Below, one piece after another: positions 17,686 to 25,944 of a DNA stretch of 64,000 nt. Made by a program: the position numbers and the translations under genes. This stretch comes from Pararhizobium capsulatum DSM 1112 (lineage in GTDB: Bacteria > Pseudomonadota > Alphaproteobacteria > Rhizobiales > Rhizobiaceae): contig NZ_JAUSVF010000007.1 in the NCBI RefSeq assembly GCF_030814475.1, positions 48,819-112,818 on the forward strand. The letters are read 5' to 3'. The notes beneath the pieces were generated by a model, which was not told where the DNA came from, made no database searches, and was given only the letters and a program-made list of their open reading frames with translations. The first letter of the stretch is position 1; the number at the start of each line of letters is the position of its first letter.

Positions 17686-17856
17686 TTAGCGATGCCGATA
17701 AGCGCCAGGATGCCGCATCCCACTATCGCGGCCCAAGATGATGCTTGCCCACTCCATGACATTATTGTGAGTGACATCAGCGAGCACGCCGATAGCGAAG
17801 GCCATGGTGCCATCAAGCTTCTCCGCACCCCACGCGATTATTATATCGTTGATCAT
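17686..17856 (-). CDS. Small hypothetical protein, 56 aa
   Basis: I do not recognise it. The ATG is preceded by GGGAGGGG at good spacing, which is the main argument that it is a gene. The product starts MINDIIIAWGAEKLDG and has a moderately hydrophobic middle (TMAFAIGVLADV) that could be one short amphipathic or membrane helix, then a basic tail. It follows the 55-residue gene on the same strand by 54 bp and may share its transcript. Confidence 0.45.
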   Translation of the reverse strand: MINDIIIAWGAEKLDGTMAFAIGVLADVTHNNVMEWASIILGRDSGMRHPGAYRHR

Positions 17857-17910
17857 TGTTCCCCTCCCGCCTTCCGGCAAGTTGGCACGACCGGGAGCAC
17901 GTCGTCAATT

Positions 17911-18078
17911 TCAGGCCGTCGCCCTTTTACCACTCACACTGGCAGCCTCGATATTCAGGGGAATTGGAGATTTCACATTATCATTCGCAGGCCGTAGATC
18001 AGGCCGGAGCCAATAGAACTCTGACCATGATACGCGGCGGCCCTGAAGGGGTCGGTCGTTCTCGGTAAGCATGCTCAT
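17911..18078 (-). CDS. Small 'LRPDLRPANDN' protein, 55 aa
   Basis: 55 residues with a strong AGGAGAT site five bases before the ATG. It contains the motif SWSEFYWLRPDLRPANDN, which I recognise from small hypothetical proteins of rhizobia; no function is known. A diverged and frameshifted second copy is present at 19445-19622. The motif is hydrophilic with conserved Trp, Tyr and Arg, so a nucleic-acid- or protein-binding peptide is plausible but unproven. Confidence 0.65.
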   Translation of the reverse strand: MSMLTENDRPLQGRRVSWSEFYWLRPDLRPANDNVKSPIPLNIEAASVSGKRATA

Positions 18079-18107
18079 GTGGATCTCCTTTTAGTTTAAC
18101 TTTGGTC

Positions 18108-18136
18108 TTGACATACTAACGTATTTACGTTAGTGT
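18108..18136 (+). promoter_or_regulatory. Sigma-70-like promoter with embedded operator palindrome
   Basis: A consensus -35 TTGACA (18108-18113) is 17 bases from a weak -10 TAGTGT (18131-18136). Between and overlapping them lies a perfect inverted repeat, ACTAACGTA (18115-18123), two Ts, then TACGTTAGT (18126-18134). A dimeric repressor bound there would block RNA polymerase. It precedes the two-gene cassette whose second product is an HTH protein, so autoregulation is the natural inference. Confidence 0.65.
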
Positions 18137-18161
18137 CTAATCATCGAAAGGGAGCAAGCAA

Positions 18162-18179
18162 ATGACCAACGCATCATGA
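18162..18179 (+). CDS. Five-codon leader frame coupled to the next gene
   Basis: A five-codon frame (MTNAS) has the only good ribosome-binding site here, GGGAG seven bases upstream. Its TGA overlaps the ATG of the 64-residue gene as ATGA. Ribosomes would reach that gene by termination-reinitiation. This may simply be a coupling device; no function for the peptide is claimed. Confidence 0.4.
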   Translation: MTNAS

Positions 18180-18370
18180 AAATCAACATCACCAAGCGCT
18201 TCGATGGCAACTGCAAGGTCTACGCCTTCGATGTCCGCATTGATGGCGAGGTCTATCGAGAAGTTTCAAAGGATAAGGCCTATACGCTGATCATGCAGGC
18301 TGACGACGTTGCCCGCGAACTTGACTTCATCGTCGACGTACATGGGCAGCAGTACCTGCGTGCCGCATGA
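18176..18370 (+). CDS. Small hypothetical protein, 64 aa, partner of the HTH gene
   Basis: 64 residues, acidic-neutral, with the look of a small alpha-beta protein: KINITKRFDGNCKVYAFDVRIDGE, then a helix-rich KDKAYTLIMQADDVAREL, then a final strand. No family is recognised. It overlaps the HTH gene by four bases (ATGA), and both sit behind the palindromic promoter. The layout is that of a toxin-antitoxin or small regulatory pair, but the sequence does not resemble a toxin family I know. Confidence 0.65.
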   Translation: MKINITKRFDGNCKVYAFDVRIDGEVYREVSKDKAYTLIMQADDVARELDFIVDVHGQQYLRAA

Positions 18371-18558
18371 CCAGAGAAGAGTTCAAGGCTATCCGCAAGC
18401 GACTCGGCTTCACTCAATCCGAGCTCGCTGCGCTTCTGGGTTACCATTCCGGCGTCCGCATCTCTGAGTTTGAACGGACAAAAAACCCGATTTCCGTTCC
18501 TCGCCTTTTGGCACTGGTCATGCAGGCGCTGGATAGCGGGTGGCGGCCGAAGGGTTAG
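18367..18558 (+). CDS. XRE-type helix-turn-helix protein, 63 aa
   Basis: 63 residues that are essentially one HTH domain: FKAIRKRLGFTQSELAALLGYHSGVRISEFERTK, where TQSELAALLG is the positioning helix and the segment through ISEFERTK carries the recognition helix. This short form is common as phage- or plasmid-borne regulators and antitoxins. It overlaps the previous gene by four bases and probably binds the 18115-18134 palindrome. Confidence 0.75.
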   Translation: MTREEFKAIRKRLGFTQSELAALLGYHSGVRISEFERTKNPISVPRLLALVMQALDSGWRPKG

Positions 18559-18791
18559 CCTTCACCTATACATGGTGGTGCCGTGCTTGGTGGTGTAGGT
18601 GCGCGCTCACTATCCAGATTGGATAGTGACTTACGGATTGCACCAACGGTGGTCGGGCTCACTCCAGCCCTTCGACCAATCTCGTTATCACTCCACCGCG
18701 CCCACTCGGCATCCTGAAGCAGCGTAAGAACGGCACGCCTTTTATCCTCGTTGGTACGGCGGAGACCGTGCTGGCCGTTGGCGCCTAGCAA
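18555..18791 (-). pseudogene. Fragment of a ParB-like / plasmid-type DNA-binding protein
   Basis: The minus-strand frame encodes LLGANGQHGLRRTNEDKRRA followed by LLQDAEWARWSDNEIGRRAG and VSPTTVGAIRKSL. The pattern (GAN..HG.RRTN.DKR.AV..LL.D.EW..WSD.EI.....V....V...R..L) is familiar from the HTH part of ParB-like proteins carried by plasmids and phages. Residues upstream of this part show no similarity and no start is visible, so only a C-terminal piece remains. It is a likely trace of an earlier mobile element. Confidence 0.55.
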
Positions 18792-18872
18792 TCCCACCCC
18801 GCAACGCCTATATCTAACGCGATGGCATGTTGAGCCGTTTGCGCCCGTGCCCCGAAAATCCAGGAGACAGAT

Positions 18873-19025
18873 ATGACTATTGAAAAGCCGGCACCGGCTC
18901 CAAAAGACGTGATCACGTTTGCGAAAAAGCACAGGATCGAAATTCAGGATGCGCAGAAAATCCTCACTCAATTCGGAGACGATCGCAAAAACGCAGACAA
19001 GGCGGCTCGCCGTATCGCTGCGTGA
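18873..19025 (+). CDS. Small hypothetical protein, 50 aa
   Basis: 50 residues beginning MTIEKPAPAPKDVITFAKKH, with GGAG six bases before the ATG. The body is a Lys/Arg-rich helical segment (IEIQDAQKILTQFG ... ADKAARRI). It resembles in style the small basic DUF3606-like proteins of rhizobia, but I cannot assign it. It is followed by the terminator at 19121-19151, which supports a real transcript. Confidence 0.6.
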   Translation: MTIEKPAPAPKDVITFAKKHRIEIQDAQKILTQFGDDRKNADKAARRIAA

Positions 19026-19120
19026 GGGCCGAAGTTGGTCGGGACAAGGGAACTTAATGCCGACTTGCCGGTATAGCTATGTCACCTCCTTGGTGATCAC
19101 CGGCCTTATCACCCGGCGAA

Positions 19121-19156
19121 GGAGCCGAGCGCGCCCCATGCGGTCGGCTCCTTTCT
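19121..19156 (+). terminator. Intrinsic terminator between convergent small genes
   Basis: A perfect 8-bp stem, GGAGCCGA (19121-19128) and TCGGCTCC (19144-19151), is followed by TTTCT. It lies between the plus-strand 50-residue gene and the minus-strand gene at 19158-19367 and could serve either, with the better T-tail on the plus strand. Confidence 0.6.
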
Positions 19157-19157
19157 G

Positions 19158-19367
19158 TCAACAAACTTCGTCCGTAAGGTTTCGGACCAGGACGACAAGT
19201 TCCTTCTCATCCGTCATTCCGCTACGGAAAGCATGCATGACAACAAGCGCTAGGTCTTGGCCTTGCCCCGCGTCAGGGTCAATTTCGCGACGTGCGCATT
19301 CTTCATCGAGAACCCTTCTCATCATCACCAGCGATTCGTCGCCGATTGATTGTCCGTAAAAGGACAT
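19158..19367 (-). CDS. Small hypothetical protein, 69 aa
   Basis: 69 residues from the ATG with AGGAGT eight bases upstream; ten extra N-terminal residues of the open frame were dropped. The sequence SLVMMRRVLDEECARREIDPDAGQGQDLAL followed by a helical ...VVMHAFRSGMTDEKELVVLV tail matches a common small rhizobial protein type whose function is unknown. It is mainly helical and soluble. It converges on the terminator at 19121. Confidence 0.65.
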   Translation of the reverse strand: MSFYGQSIGDESLVMMRRVLDEECARREIDPDAGQGQDLALVVMHAFRSGMTDEKELVVLVRNLTDEVC

Positions 19368-19444
19368 GGCAATCACTCCTGTTGTGGGCGAAAGCACTAT
19401 GATCTTTCAAGCGCTGATACCCTTAAATTGGCAGCGACCAACTA

Positions 19445-19622
19445 CTATGCGCTTTTGCTGCTCTGATAGGAAACGCATTCGTTTTGGGAGATGCGTGAGG
19501 CGATTGATGCCGGCTGATTATCATTCGCTGGCCGCAGATCGGGGCGCAGCCGATAGAACTCCTGCCAGGACAAGCGACGGGGCGCGCAATGGCTTGTCGG
19601 GGCTGATGTCGACGTTGTTCAT
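19445..19622 (-). pseudogene. Frameshifted second copy of the 'LRPDLRPANDN' small gene
   Basis: From the ATG at 19622 the frame reads MNNVDISPDKPLRAPS. A one-base shift then puts the conserved motif RLSWQEFYRLRPDLRPANDN in another frame, which runs to a stop at 19445. The motif and upstream DNA are clearly homologous to 17911-18078: the stretch beginning with the complement of attatcattcg is shared. Either the gene is broken, the base call is wrong, or programmed frameshifting occurs. A broken gene is the simplest reading. Confidence 0.6.
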
Positions 19623-19752
19623 GTGAATTCCTTTTTCTGAGCAATTCGCCAAAGGCTGCTTTCAGTCGTCGCTATAATCTCGCCGCCTTCGATCTCCTTA
19701 ATTACGACGAACTCTAGAAAGTCCATTCCCACCAGTCTCGGTCGCCTATAGG

Positions 19753-20968
19753 TTGGCGTCGCTCTGGTTCACCTGGTCAATTCGGCCTCAAGGTTGGGAA
19801 ATGCCGAACCCTTGGGACGCCATGGCGGGCGATTACAAGACACCGAATGGATGGATCAAACTCCATACCAATGCCCCGCATCACCGCGCAGCGGCGCTAT
19901 CAGTGCTTGGTTGCGAACCAAGCCGCGAGGCTGTTGCGGACATTGTCAAGACATGGTGTGGAGACGAGCTTGAAGAAGCGATTGTCGCTGCTGGTGGCTG
20001 CGCCGCACGCTTGCGGTCTGTCGAAGATTGGGCTGCCCATCCGCAAGGCGAAGCTGTTTCGGCAGAAAAATTGATACTTTGGGATACACCCGGCAAGCGG
20101 ATGGCAAACGAATGGCAGCCCTCTCCCGCTCGCCCGCTTTCGGGGCTGCGTGTGCTCGATCTGCGGCGCGACAATCAGGATGAGAATCGGCCTCTCATCC
20201 AGATCGCCGCGCTATATCGATCTCACCCGCGTTCTTGCGGGGCCTGTGGCGACGCGATTTCTTGCTGGATTTGGCGCGGATGTCTTGCGTATCGATCCAC
20301 CCGGATGGGATGAACCCGGCGTCATCCCCGAAGTCACATTGGGTAAGCATTGCGCAAGGCTCGACCTCAAGACGCCATCTGGGCGTAATGTCTTTAGTGA
20401 GTTGCTCAACAAGGCGGACATATTGGTTCATGGCTATCGCAGCGACGCACTCGAAGAAATCGGGTTCGGTACCGCAGCGCGACAGGCCGTTCGCCCTGGC
20501 CTGATCGACATATCCCTCGATGCTTATGGCCATAGCGGACCCTGGGCACGGCGGCGCGGCTTTGACAGCCTCGTCCAGTTTTCGTCCGGGATTACTGCAA
20601 CGGGCATGGATTGGCGCAGCGCAGACGCTCCGTTCTCGCTTCCCGTTCAAGCACTCGATCATGCTACAGGCTATCTCCTGGCGGCTGCCGCAGTTCGGGG
20701 TGTGATCGCAAAATCGACAGGCGCAGGCCCAATAAGTGCGCGGCTGTCTCTGGCCCGCACAGCAAAGCTCCTAGTTGATCACAAAGACAGCCCATCCAAC
20801 GCCAGATTTGCACCGTTGATGGATGAAGACTTCGGCACCACCGTTGAACAAACAGATTGGGGACCGGCGCTGCGCTTGCTTCCACCGGTCAACATTGCTG
20901 GCATACCGATGAACTGGACACGGCCAGCAATAAAACTCGGTTCAAACGAGGCGGTCTGGCTTGGTTGA
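19753..20968 (+). pseudogene. Class III (CaiB/BaiF) CoA-transferase, truncated and interrupted
   Basis: Two frames together make one CoA-transferase. Frame one has GWEMPNPWDAMAGDYKTPNGW and LHTNAPHHRAAAL, then PLSGLRVLDL. Frame two resumes with DLTRVLAGPVATRFLAGFGADVLRIDPPGW and runs through the PGLIDISLDAYGHSGPW region to what looks like the natural C-terminus. The break is a 61-bp insertion (20158-20218), not a multiple of three. The first 50 or so residues of the family are also missing, and no start or ribosome-binding site is visible. It is a dead gene in a debris-rich patch. Confidence 0.8.
20158..20218. repeat. 61-bp palindromic insertion inside the CoA-transferase gene
   Basis: GATCT at 20158-20162 recurs at 20219-20223 exactly where the coding frame resumes, so removing 61 bp restores VLDLTRVLAGP. 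Within the insert, GCGGCG (20163-20168) and GGATGAGA (20178-20185) pair with TCTCATCC (20193-20200) and CGCCGC (20205-20210), giving a long hairpin. It resembles small palindromic intergenic repeats known in rhizobia (RIME-like); the exact family is not determined. Confidence 0.65.
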
Positions 20969-21700
20969 GTGAACGGTGTACCCGGCGCTTCGCAAAACCG
21001 TTAGTTGCAAGAATGGCATCAGGGGAAGACTTGCGCGCCTTCCCGCTCGAGGAGAGTGCCGGGGACGAGCCATATGCCGTGATCTCGCGCGGCGAGAATA
21101 GCGACGCCCGATCAGTGTCCAATGCCTACCTAAAGTATCCCGATCGGAAAAATCAACGAGAGAGATTTGGTCGGAGGTGTGAACTTTTGTTGCGAGATTC
21201 CTCATGGCCTGAGCACTTGTAGTTGGTTGGGGCAACCGGTCCTGTTGTTGGTCCTCTAGTGGTATCACATTGATATAAAAACATAATGCTATGTTTTTGC
21301 GGGGCTCTGTTGTCATCTAGTTCGGTGGGAGAAATTTCAATGAAGGCTATTGCAATTTCATACAGAAAGGTGTTTCACTGTCTAAGGCGCTTACACAGGG
21401 AGGTGAAGTTGCAAAATTCGACGCACAAGGCCGACTTGCCTAAACAGGGGCGTATCTCACTCGCTACCTTCACAACTGCACCCGTTTCGCGCCTCGGCCA
21501 CACTCCCCATTTAAATTCCCGACGGCGGCACGACGGGTAGCGCAGACCAAACAGCAAAGCAGCGTCAATTTCACCGAGGGCATGACCCGCGGGAGGGATT
21601 TTGCGTCCGACAGACAAGGTTCAAAAAGCGTTGAAGCACAATGGTCCCCATGCTCAAACGTAATTTAGAGGGGACCAACTTTTAACCGTTGGAGGAGTCG
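20969..21700. other. Intergenic region upstream of the polyol ABC operon
   Basis: No gene is supported across 730 bp; short frames lack homology. It contains the AT-rich inverted repeat at 21277-21298 (listed separately). It should hold the promoter of the operon starting at 21701. Confidence 0.5.
21277..21298. promoter_or_regulatory. AT-rich 9-bp inverted repeat, candidate operator
   Basis: AAAAACATA and TATGTTTTT, exact complements, are separated by ATGC. The arms are too AT-rich for a good terminator, and the position about 400 bp upstream of the binding-protein gene fits an operator or the end of a preceding transcript. Confidence 0.4.
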
Positions 21701-23008
21701 ATGGGAATTTTCAAAACTTCCATATTGTCGTTTGGCGCTATGATCCTTGGATCGCAGCTCGCTCACGCCGAAACGCTTACGATCGCGACAGTCAACAATG
21801 ACGATATGATCGTCATGCAGAAGCTGTCGGCAGAATGGGAAAAGAGCAGCGGCAACAAACTCAATTGGGTCGTGCTGGAGGAGAACGTGCTGCGTCAGCG
21901 CGTCACGACAGATATCGCCACCAAAGGTGGACAGTTCGACATCGTAACGATCGGCGCTCTTGAGACGCCAATTTGGGGCAAGTCAGGGTGGCTGAACCAA
22001 CTCGACGATCTCGGCGACGACTACGACTACGCCGACCTGTTTCCGTCTGTGAAGAACGGCCTTTCGGCCGACGGCAAGCTCTACGCCGTTCCATTCTACG
22101 CAGAAAGCTCGTTCACGATGTACAATACAGACCTGTTCGAGCAGGCTGGGCTGAAGATGCCGGAACAGCCGACCTGGACACAGATCGCTGAGTTCGCGGA
22201 AAAGCTGACTGACAAGTCCAAGGAACAGTATGGCATCTGCCTTCGTGGCAAGCCGGGCTGGGGCGAAAACATGGCGCTCATTACGCTCATGGCGAACGTC
22301 TGGGGGGGTACATGGTTCGACAATAACTGGCAGCCGCAGCTGACGTCCGAGCCGTGGAAGAAAGCAGTCAATTTTTACGTTGACACGATGAACAAGTACG
22401 GTCCTCCAGGAGCGACCGCAAACGGCTTCAACGAAAACCAGGCGCTTTTCGCGGCAGGTCATTGCGGTATCTGGGTTGACGCGACTTCCGCCGCGGGCCG
22501 TCTCTACAACAAGGACACCTCGAAAGTCGTGGACAAGGTCGGGTATGCAAAAGGTCCCGGCGAGGTGACAGATGTCGGCAACGGCTGGTTCTGGGCGTGG
22601 GCACTTGCCATTCCGTCTACGTCCACAAAGACCGACGCAGCAAAAAGCTTCGTCAAGTGGGCGACGTCTAAAGACTACGTCCAACTCGTCGCCAAGACGA
22701 ACGGCGTCGTAACCTCGCCTCCAGGCACGCGTAAATCCACTTATACGGAAGAGTACCTGAAGGCCGCGCCCTTCGCGGAGATGACGCAGAAGGCGATCCT
22801 CACCGCAGACCCGTCCAAGCCCACACGCGACCCAGTACCATACACCGGAATTTCGTTCGTCATCATACCTGAGTATCAAGGTATTGGAACGACCACAGGG
22901 CAGGCGATCGCAGGTGCACTCGCTGGACAGTCTTCGGTCGATGACGCACTTCAGTCCGCTCAAGACAACGCGGTCGAAGCTATGACGCAGGCTGGTTACA
23001 TCAAGTAA
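21701..23008 (+). CDS. Polyol (sorbitol/mannitol-type) ABC transporter substrate-binding protein
   Basis: 435 residues from ATG 21701, directly after GGAGGAGTCG; an upstream in-frame TTG was rejected. Signal peptide to ...LAHAE, so periplasmic. It belongs to the family 1 extracellular solute-binding class and reads like SmoE of Rhodobacter: LTIATVNNDDMIVMQKLS, FDIVTIGALETPIWGKSGWL, YAVPFYAESSFTMYNTDLF and GNGWFWAWALAIPSTS. Together with the SmoF/G/K-like genes and the SDR that follow, it points to a sugar alcohol as ligand. Which polyol cannot be read from sequence. Confidence 0.9.
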   Translation: MGIFKTSILSFGAMILGSQLAHAETLTIATVNNDDMIVMQKLSAEWEKSSGNKLNWVVLEENVLRQRVTTDIATKGGQFDIVTIGALETPIWGKSGWLNQLDDLGDDYDYADLFPSVKNGLSADGKLYAVPFYAESSFTMYNTDLFEQAGLKMPEQPTWTQIAEFAEKLTDKSKEQYGICLRGKPGWGENMALITLMANVWGGTWFDNNWQPQLTSEPWKKAVNFYVDTMNKYGPPGATANGFNENQALFAAGHCGIWVDATSAAGRLYNKDTSKVVDKVGYAKGPGEVTDVGNGWFWAWALAIPSTSTKTDAAKSFVKWATSKDYVQLVAKTNGVVTSPPGTRKSTYTEEYLKAAPFAEMTQKAILTADPSKPTRDPVPYTGISFVIIPEYQGIGTTTGQAIAGALAGQSSVDDALQSAQDNAVEAMTQAGYIK

Positions 23009-23024
23009 CATCCAATGCGTCCCG

Positions 23025-23057
23025 ACGCCCGGTCGCTCACCTCCCGCGACCGGGCGT
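23025..23057 (+). terminator. Stem-loop after the binding-protein gene
   Basis: A perfect 12-bp stem (ACGCCCGGTCGC at 23025-23036, complement at 23046-23057), a nine-base loop and a TTTC tail. Placed between the binding-protein and permease genes, it would act as a partial terminator or 3' stabiliser, keeping the binding protein in excess. Confidence 0.7.
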
Positions 23058-23098
23058 TTCTACCAAGAGGCGTGCGAGTAATCATTGGAGTACACTGA

Positions 23099-23974
23099 AT
23101 GGCAGCCCGCTCAAGAGACGTGAGAACAGGACCGCTACTTGCCCCGGCAGTCGGCGTTCTGTTGTTTTGGATGATCGTGCCGTTGGCGCTTACACTCTGG
23201 TTTTCATTCCAGCGATACAATCTCCAGAATCCATTGATCACCGGTTTTGCGGGAATTACGAATTACAGGCTTCTGCTGTCTAACGCTCGGTTGTGGATTT
23301 CCATTTTCAACACGCTCGTCCTTGTCAGCAGTGTTCTGGGTATCACCGTGGTCGCGGGTATTATTTTCGCGGTGGTCTTCGATCAAGACTTTCCAGGCCG
23401 GAACATCGCCCGCCTCCTTGTCACCGCTCCGTTTTTCATCATGCCGACGGTCAGCGCATTGATCTGGAAGAACCTGCTGATGCACCCGGTGAACGGGTTC
23501 TTTTCCTATGTTTCACGCTGGCTTGGCTTGCCGGTCGTCGATTGGTTCGTCCAGGCGCCGATGTTCTCGGTCATCATGATCGTTGCCTGGCAGTGGATAC
23601 CTTTTGCCACGCTTATTCTTGTGACAGCCATGCAGTCATTGGATCGAGAACAGCTTGAAGCGGCCCGCATGGATGGTGCGAAGGGCTTTTCAATGTTCTG
23701 GAACATCACTCTGCCGCATCTCCTTCGTCCGATTTCGGTCGTCGTCATGATAGAGTGCATTTTCCTGCTCTCGGTCTTCGCCGAAATTCTGGTCACGACG
23801 TCGGGGGGACCAGGTCTGGCCACGACCAACCTCAGCTACTTCATCTACATGCGCGCTCTTCTGCAGTGGGACGTCGGTGGGGCTTCCGCGGGAGGCGTGA
23901 TTGCTATCGTGCTTGCAAACATAGTCGCCGCGTTCCTCATCAGAACCTTTGCGAAAAATCTGGAGCGCGACTGA
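23099..23974 (+). CDS. Polyol ABC transporter permease (SmoF-like)
   Basis: 291 residues with six predicted membrane helices. The MalF/UgpA-type binding-protein-dependent permease signature is seen at QLEAARMDGAKGFSMFWNITLPHL (the EAA loop that docks on the ATPase). The N-terminus LAPAVGVLLFWMIVPLALTLWFSF and the TSGGPGLATTNLSYFIY segment are typical. It partners the SmoG-like permease encoded two bases after its stop. Confidence 0.92.
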   Translation: MAARSRDVRTGPLLAPAVGVLLFWMIVPLALTLWFSFQRYNLQNPLITGFAGITNYRLLLSNARLWISIFNTLVLVSSVLGITVVAGIIFAVVFDQDFPGRNIARLLVTAPFFIMPTVSALIWKNLLMHPVNGFFSYVSRWLGLPVVDWFVQAPMFSVIMIVAWQWIPFATLILVTAMQSLDREQLEAARMDGAKGFSMFWNITLPHLLRPISVVVMIECIFLLSVFAEILVTTSGGPGLATTNLSYFIYMRALLQWDVGGASAGGVIAIVLANIVAAFLIRTFAKNLERD

Positions 23975-23976
23975 TC

Positions 23977-24789
23977 ATGAAAAAATCGAGAAACTCACTC
24001 ATTGCGGGAATCATAGGATGGACGTCCGCTGTCGTGATGTTCTTTCCCATCTTCTGGATGGTCCTCACGTCCTTCAAAAGTGAAATCGACGCAGTCGTAC
24101 CATCGATATTGTTCGAACCGACGCTTCAAAGCTATGTCGATGTGAACAGTCGTGCCAACTACTTTCACTACGCTCTGAATAGTCTGGTCGAATCGGTCGG
24201 CTCGACGGTTCTGGCTTTGATTATCGGACTGCCCGCGGCGTACGCCTGCGCGTTCTATCCTGGCAAGCGAACCAAGGATTTGCTCTTGTGGATGCTGTCT
24301 ACCAAGATGATGCCGGCAGTTGGCGTGCTGGTTCCGATGTACCTTCTTTTCAGGGATGCGGGCCTGCTGGACACACGTATCGGGCTCGTGATCCTATTTA
24401 CGCTATCAAACCTCCCCATCGTTATCTGGATGCTGTACTCGTTCTTCAAAGACGTGCCTACGCCTATCCTTGAGGCGGGAAGGATGGACGGCGCTCGGTT
24501 CTGGACGCAGATGCGCTACATTCTGATCCCGATCTCACTGCCAGGAATTGCATCGACCGCTCTGCTGTCCATCATCCTTTGCTGGAATGAAGCGTTCTGG
24601 TCGCTCAATCTATCTGCCTCCCAGTCCGGTCCCCTGACGGCTTTCATCGCATCCTTCTCAAGTCCTGAGGGACTGTTCTGGGCCAAACTGTCGGCGGCCT
24701 CTACGCTTGCGGTCGCCCCAATCCTCATCATGGGATGGATCACGCAGCGACAACTGGTGCGAGGCCTCACCTTCGGAGCCGTGAAATGA
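23977..24789 (+). CDS. Polyol ABC transporter permease (SmoG-like)
   Basis: 270 residues from ATG 23977, chosen over a much longer frame that only shadows the previous gene. MalG/UgpE-type permease with [15 protein letters not shown] at the start, [19 protein letters not shown] in the middle, the EAA loop [27 protein letters not shown], and the usual end [12 protein letters not shown]. Second inner-membrane subunit of the importer. Confidence 0.92.
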   Translation: MKKSRNSLIAGIIGWTSAVVMFFPIFWMVLTSFKSEIDAVVPSILFEPTLQSYVDVNSRANYFHYALNSLVESVGSTVLALIIGLPAAYACAFYPGKRTKDLLLWMLSTKMMPAVGVLVPMYLLFRDAGLLDTRIGLVILFTLSNLPIVIWMLYSFFKDVPTPILEAGRMDGARFWTQMRYILIPISLPGIASTALLSIILCWNEAFWSLNLSASQSGPLTAFIASFSSPEGLFWAKLSAASTLAVAPILIMGWITQRQLVRGLTFGAVK

Positions 24790-24817
24790 TCGAACTACAG
24801 AATTCAAGGAACTACTC

Positions 24818-25930
24818 ATGGCAAACCTGAGTCTGAAAAATGTTACCAAGTCGTTCGGCGCCCTGGAAATCATCAAGGGCATCGACCTTGAGATCAAGGA
24901 CCACGAATTCTGCGTGTTCGTCGGGCCTTCCGGCTGCGGAAAATCGACTCTTTTGCGCATGATTGCCGGTTTGGAGGAGATTACGTCCGGAGATCTCCTG
25001 ATCGCGGGCAAAAGGGTGAACGACATCCCGCCCGACGAACGCGGTCTTGCGATGGTTTTTCAAAGCTATGCCCTCTATCCACACATGACCGTCCGGGAGA
25101 ACATGGGATTCGCACTCAAACTGGCAAAAGTACCGCAGGCCGAGCGCGACGCCCGAGTGGAACGGGTCGCCGATCTACTTGAGCTGCGACAATATCTGGA
25201 TCGCAAGCCCGGTGCTCTCTCTGGAGGGCAGCGCCAGCGTGTTGCCATCGGCCGTGCCATTATCCGCGAACCATCGATCTTCCTCTTTGACGAGCCGCTA
25301 TCCAACCTCGATGCAGCTTTGCGGGTCCAGACACGCATCGAACTTGCTCGGTTGCACGAGCGCCTTGGTTCAACGATGATCTACGTGACGCACGACCAAG
25401 TGGAGGCGATGACGCTTGCGGACAAGATCGTCGTCTTGAAGGACGGCAGGATCGAGCAGGTCGGCAGCCCGATGGAGCTTTATCATCACCCCGTCAATCG
25501 TTTCGTGGGCGGGTTCATCGGCAGCCCGAAAATGAATTTCATAAAAGGGTCGGTCATCTCTGCATCCACCGGCGGCGTCGAGGTTTCTCTCCTTGGAAGC
25601 TCGCGCCTGACCGTACCGGTGTCGCCAAACAAAGTCGCCATTGGCGACAGCGTTGATGTCGGCGTGAGGCCTGAGCATCTCCGACTGGACGACGCAGGCC
25701 CGCTGACTGGCGGGGTGATCGTCGTCGAGCGGCTTGGCAGTGAGACGTTTATTCACGTTGAACTTAGTCCCGACACGATCGTGATCGCTCAACTTGATGG
25801 CAGCAGCAGTGTACGCGTCCATGACCGAGTTCGTCTCGCGGCGACGGCGGGCTCCAGCCATGTTTTTGCGCCTGATGGCGCCGCGTTGCCATCGCTGACG
25901 ACCCACCCGCTTGTCGCTGAACATATCTGA
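24818..25930 (+). CDS. Polyol ABC transporter ATPase (SmoK/UgpC-like)
   Basis: 370 residues. Walker [13 protein letters not shown]-loop [14 protein letters not shown], signature [14 protein letters not shown], Walker [12 protein letters not shown], switch [11 protein letters not shown]. The C-terminal 130 residues form the TOBE/OB regulatory domain seen in MalK-type ATPases. All catalytic motifs are canonical. It energises the SmoE/F/G-like importer; such ATPases are sometimes shared by other sugar importers in the cell. Confidence 0.93.
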   Translation: MANLSLKNVTKSFGALEIIKGIDLEIKDHEFCVFVGPSGCGKSTLLRMIAGLEEITSGDLLIAGKRVNDIPPDERGLAMVFQSYALYPHMTVRENMGFALKLAKVPQAERDARVERVADLLELRQYLDRKPGALSGGQRQRVAIGRAIIREPSIFLFDEPLSNLDAALRVQTRIELARLHERLGSTMIYVTHDQVEAMTLADKIVVLKDGRIEQVGSPMELYHHPVNRFVGGFIGSPKMNFIKGSVISASTGGVEVSLLGSSRLTVPVSPNKVAIGDSVDVGVRPEHLRLDDAGPLTGGVIVVERLGSETFIHVELSPDTIVIAQLDGSSSVRVHDRVRLAATAGSSHVFAPDGAALPSLTTHPLVAEHI

Positions 25931-25944
25931 AGTTTGGAGGTTCC

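Noticed and set aside
23025..23057. Full transcription stop splitting the polyol operon
   Set aside because: The downstream permease, ATPase and SDR genes are tightly spaced and have no evident separate promoter, so a partial terminator or mRNA-stabilising hairpin is more likely.
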